A stretch of 64,000 nt of DNA from Lamellibrachia columna (taxonomy: Eukaryota; Annelida; Polychaeta; Sabellida; Siboglinidae), in contig OY759274.1 of the NCBI GenBank assembly GCA_963662155.1, forward strand, positions 43,230,886-43,294,885. Direction: 5' to 3'. Positions within the stretch are counted from its first letter, which is position 1; every line of letters starts with the position of its first letter. Position numbers and translations under genes: made by a program. The notes under the pieces were generated by a model. That model searched no databases, was not told the origin of the DNA, and saw only the letters and a list, made by a program, of their open reading frames with translations. Shown piece by piece: positions 63,736-64,000 of the stretch.

Positions 63736-63920
63736 CAAGTTATACCGTATGGAACGATCAAAGTAATTTCTTTGGATGATTTTAACAACAATAGGCCCCA
63801 CGTACTTGTTATTAAACCAAAAATGCATAATAATTATTACTTAAGACAATATTCACGCAATTTGGTGTCAACGAACCTGATTTGCGATGGACTGAATAAA
63901 CTGTGGAGGGATTTTAATGT
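63736..63920 (+). repeat. Dispersed repeat F, copy 3
   Basis: caagttataccgtatgg...gatcaaagtaatttctttgg...attttaacaa, ending acgaacctgatttgcgatgg; compare 10681 and 38577. Confidence 0.6.
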
Positions 63921-64000
63921 ATATTTATTAAACAAGACAATAAACGAATTAATTAATTAATGCGAAACAGTAGTTACAAATATAAAAAATTACGTTTGTC

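Overview
The window is nuclear DNA of an invertebrate animal. Its genes have introns with GT/AG borders, it carries a caudal-type homeobox, and it is full of BEL/Pao and non-LTR retrotransposons, a tRNA-derived SINE, small inverted-repeat transposons and very long (TA)n, (CA)n and GGGT arrays. The species cannot be fixed from the sequence. The Cdx/URAD pair and repeat types fit a lophotrochozoan or an invertebrate deuterostome.

Three host genes are supported. (1) IGHMBP2/SMUBP-2 helicase, minus strand: five exons at 9380-12615 join in phase into the first 243 residues, through the Walker A motif. The 3' part is not in the window; to its left lie a LINE (5633-8677) and a decayed BEL/Pao element (1-5518). 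(2) URAD, OHCU decarboxylase of urate breakdown, plus strand: two exons (21503-21671, 22986-23332) give a complete 171-residue protein ending in AKL. (3) Cdx/caudal, minus strand: the homeobox and C-terminal exon is at 47932-48257; the N-terminal exon was not found and probably lies beyond the right edge. Human URAD is also called PRHOXNB (ParaHox neighbour) and sits beside CDX2, so the URAD-Cdx linkage about 25 kb apart looks like retained ParaHox synteny. No Gsx or Xlox/Pdx homeobox is visible.

Layout. 1-9.3 kb: BEL/Pao element, with a 1.3 kb DNA transposon in it, then a LINE whose two flanks carry the same short tandem repeat. 9.4-12.6 kb: IGHMBP2. 12.9-20.6 kb: nested retrotransposons, with LINE-A (CR1-like) inside LINE-B (CR1/L2-like) and a 457 bp MITE also inside LINE-B. 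21.5-23.3 kb: URAD, flanked by two direct copies of a 1.1 kb segment. 25-32.6 kb: dispersed repeats, including a 1.4 kb direct-repeat pair. 32.6-35.7 kb: LINE-C with a recognisable ORF1 (zinc-finger-like, acidic repeat, SGNH esterase). 36-47 kb: minisatellites, small transposons and a SINE. 48-64 kb: the presumed long intron or upstream region of Cdx. It has no recognisable LINE or LTR element but many simple repeats, several TA-cored hairpins, homeodomain-site-rich islands and a 2.3 kb TIR element at 61.3-63.6 kb.

The most informative features are the ParaHox linkage, the direct repeats bracketing URAD, the datable nested insertions, a 27 bp templated insertion in the BEL element, and the recurring inverted repeats centred on (TA)n tracts. 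Most long open frames here come from simple or tandem repeats and are not genes.
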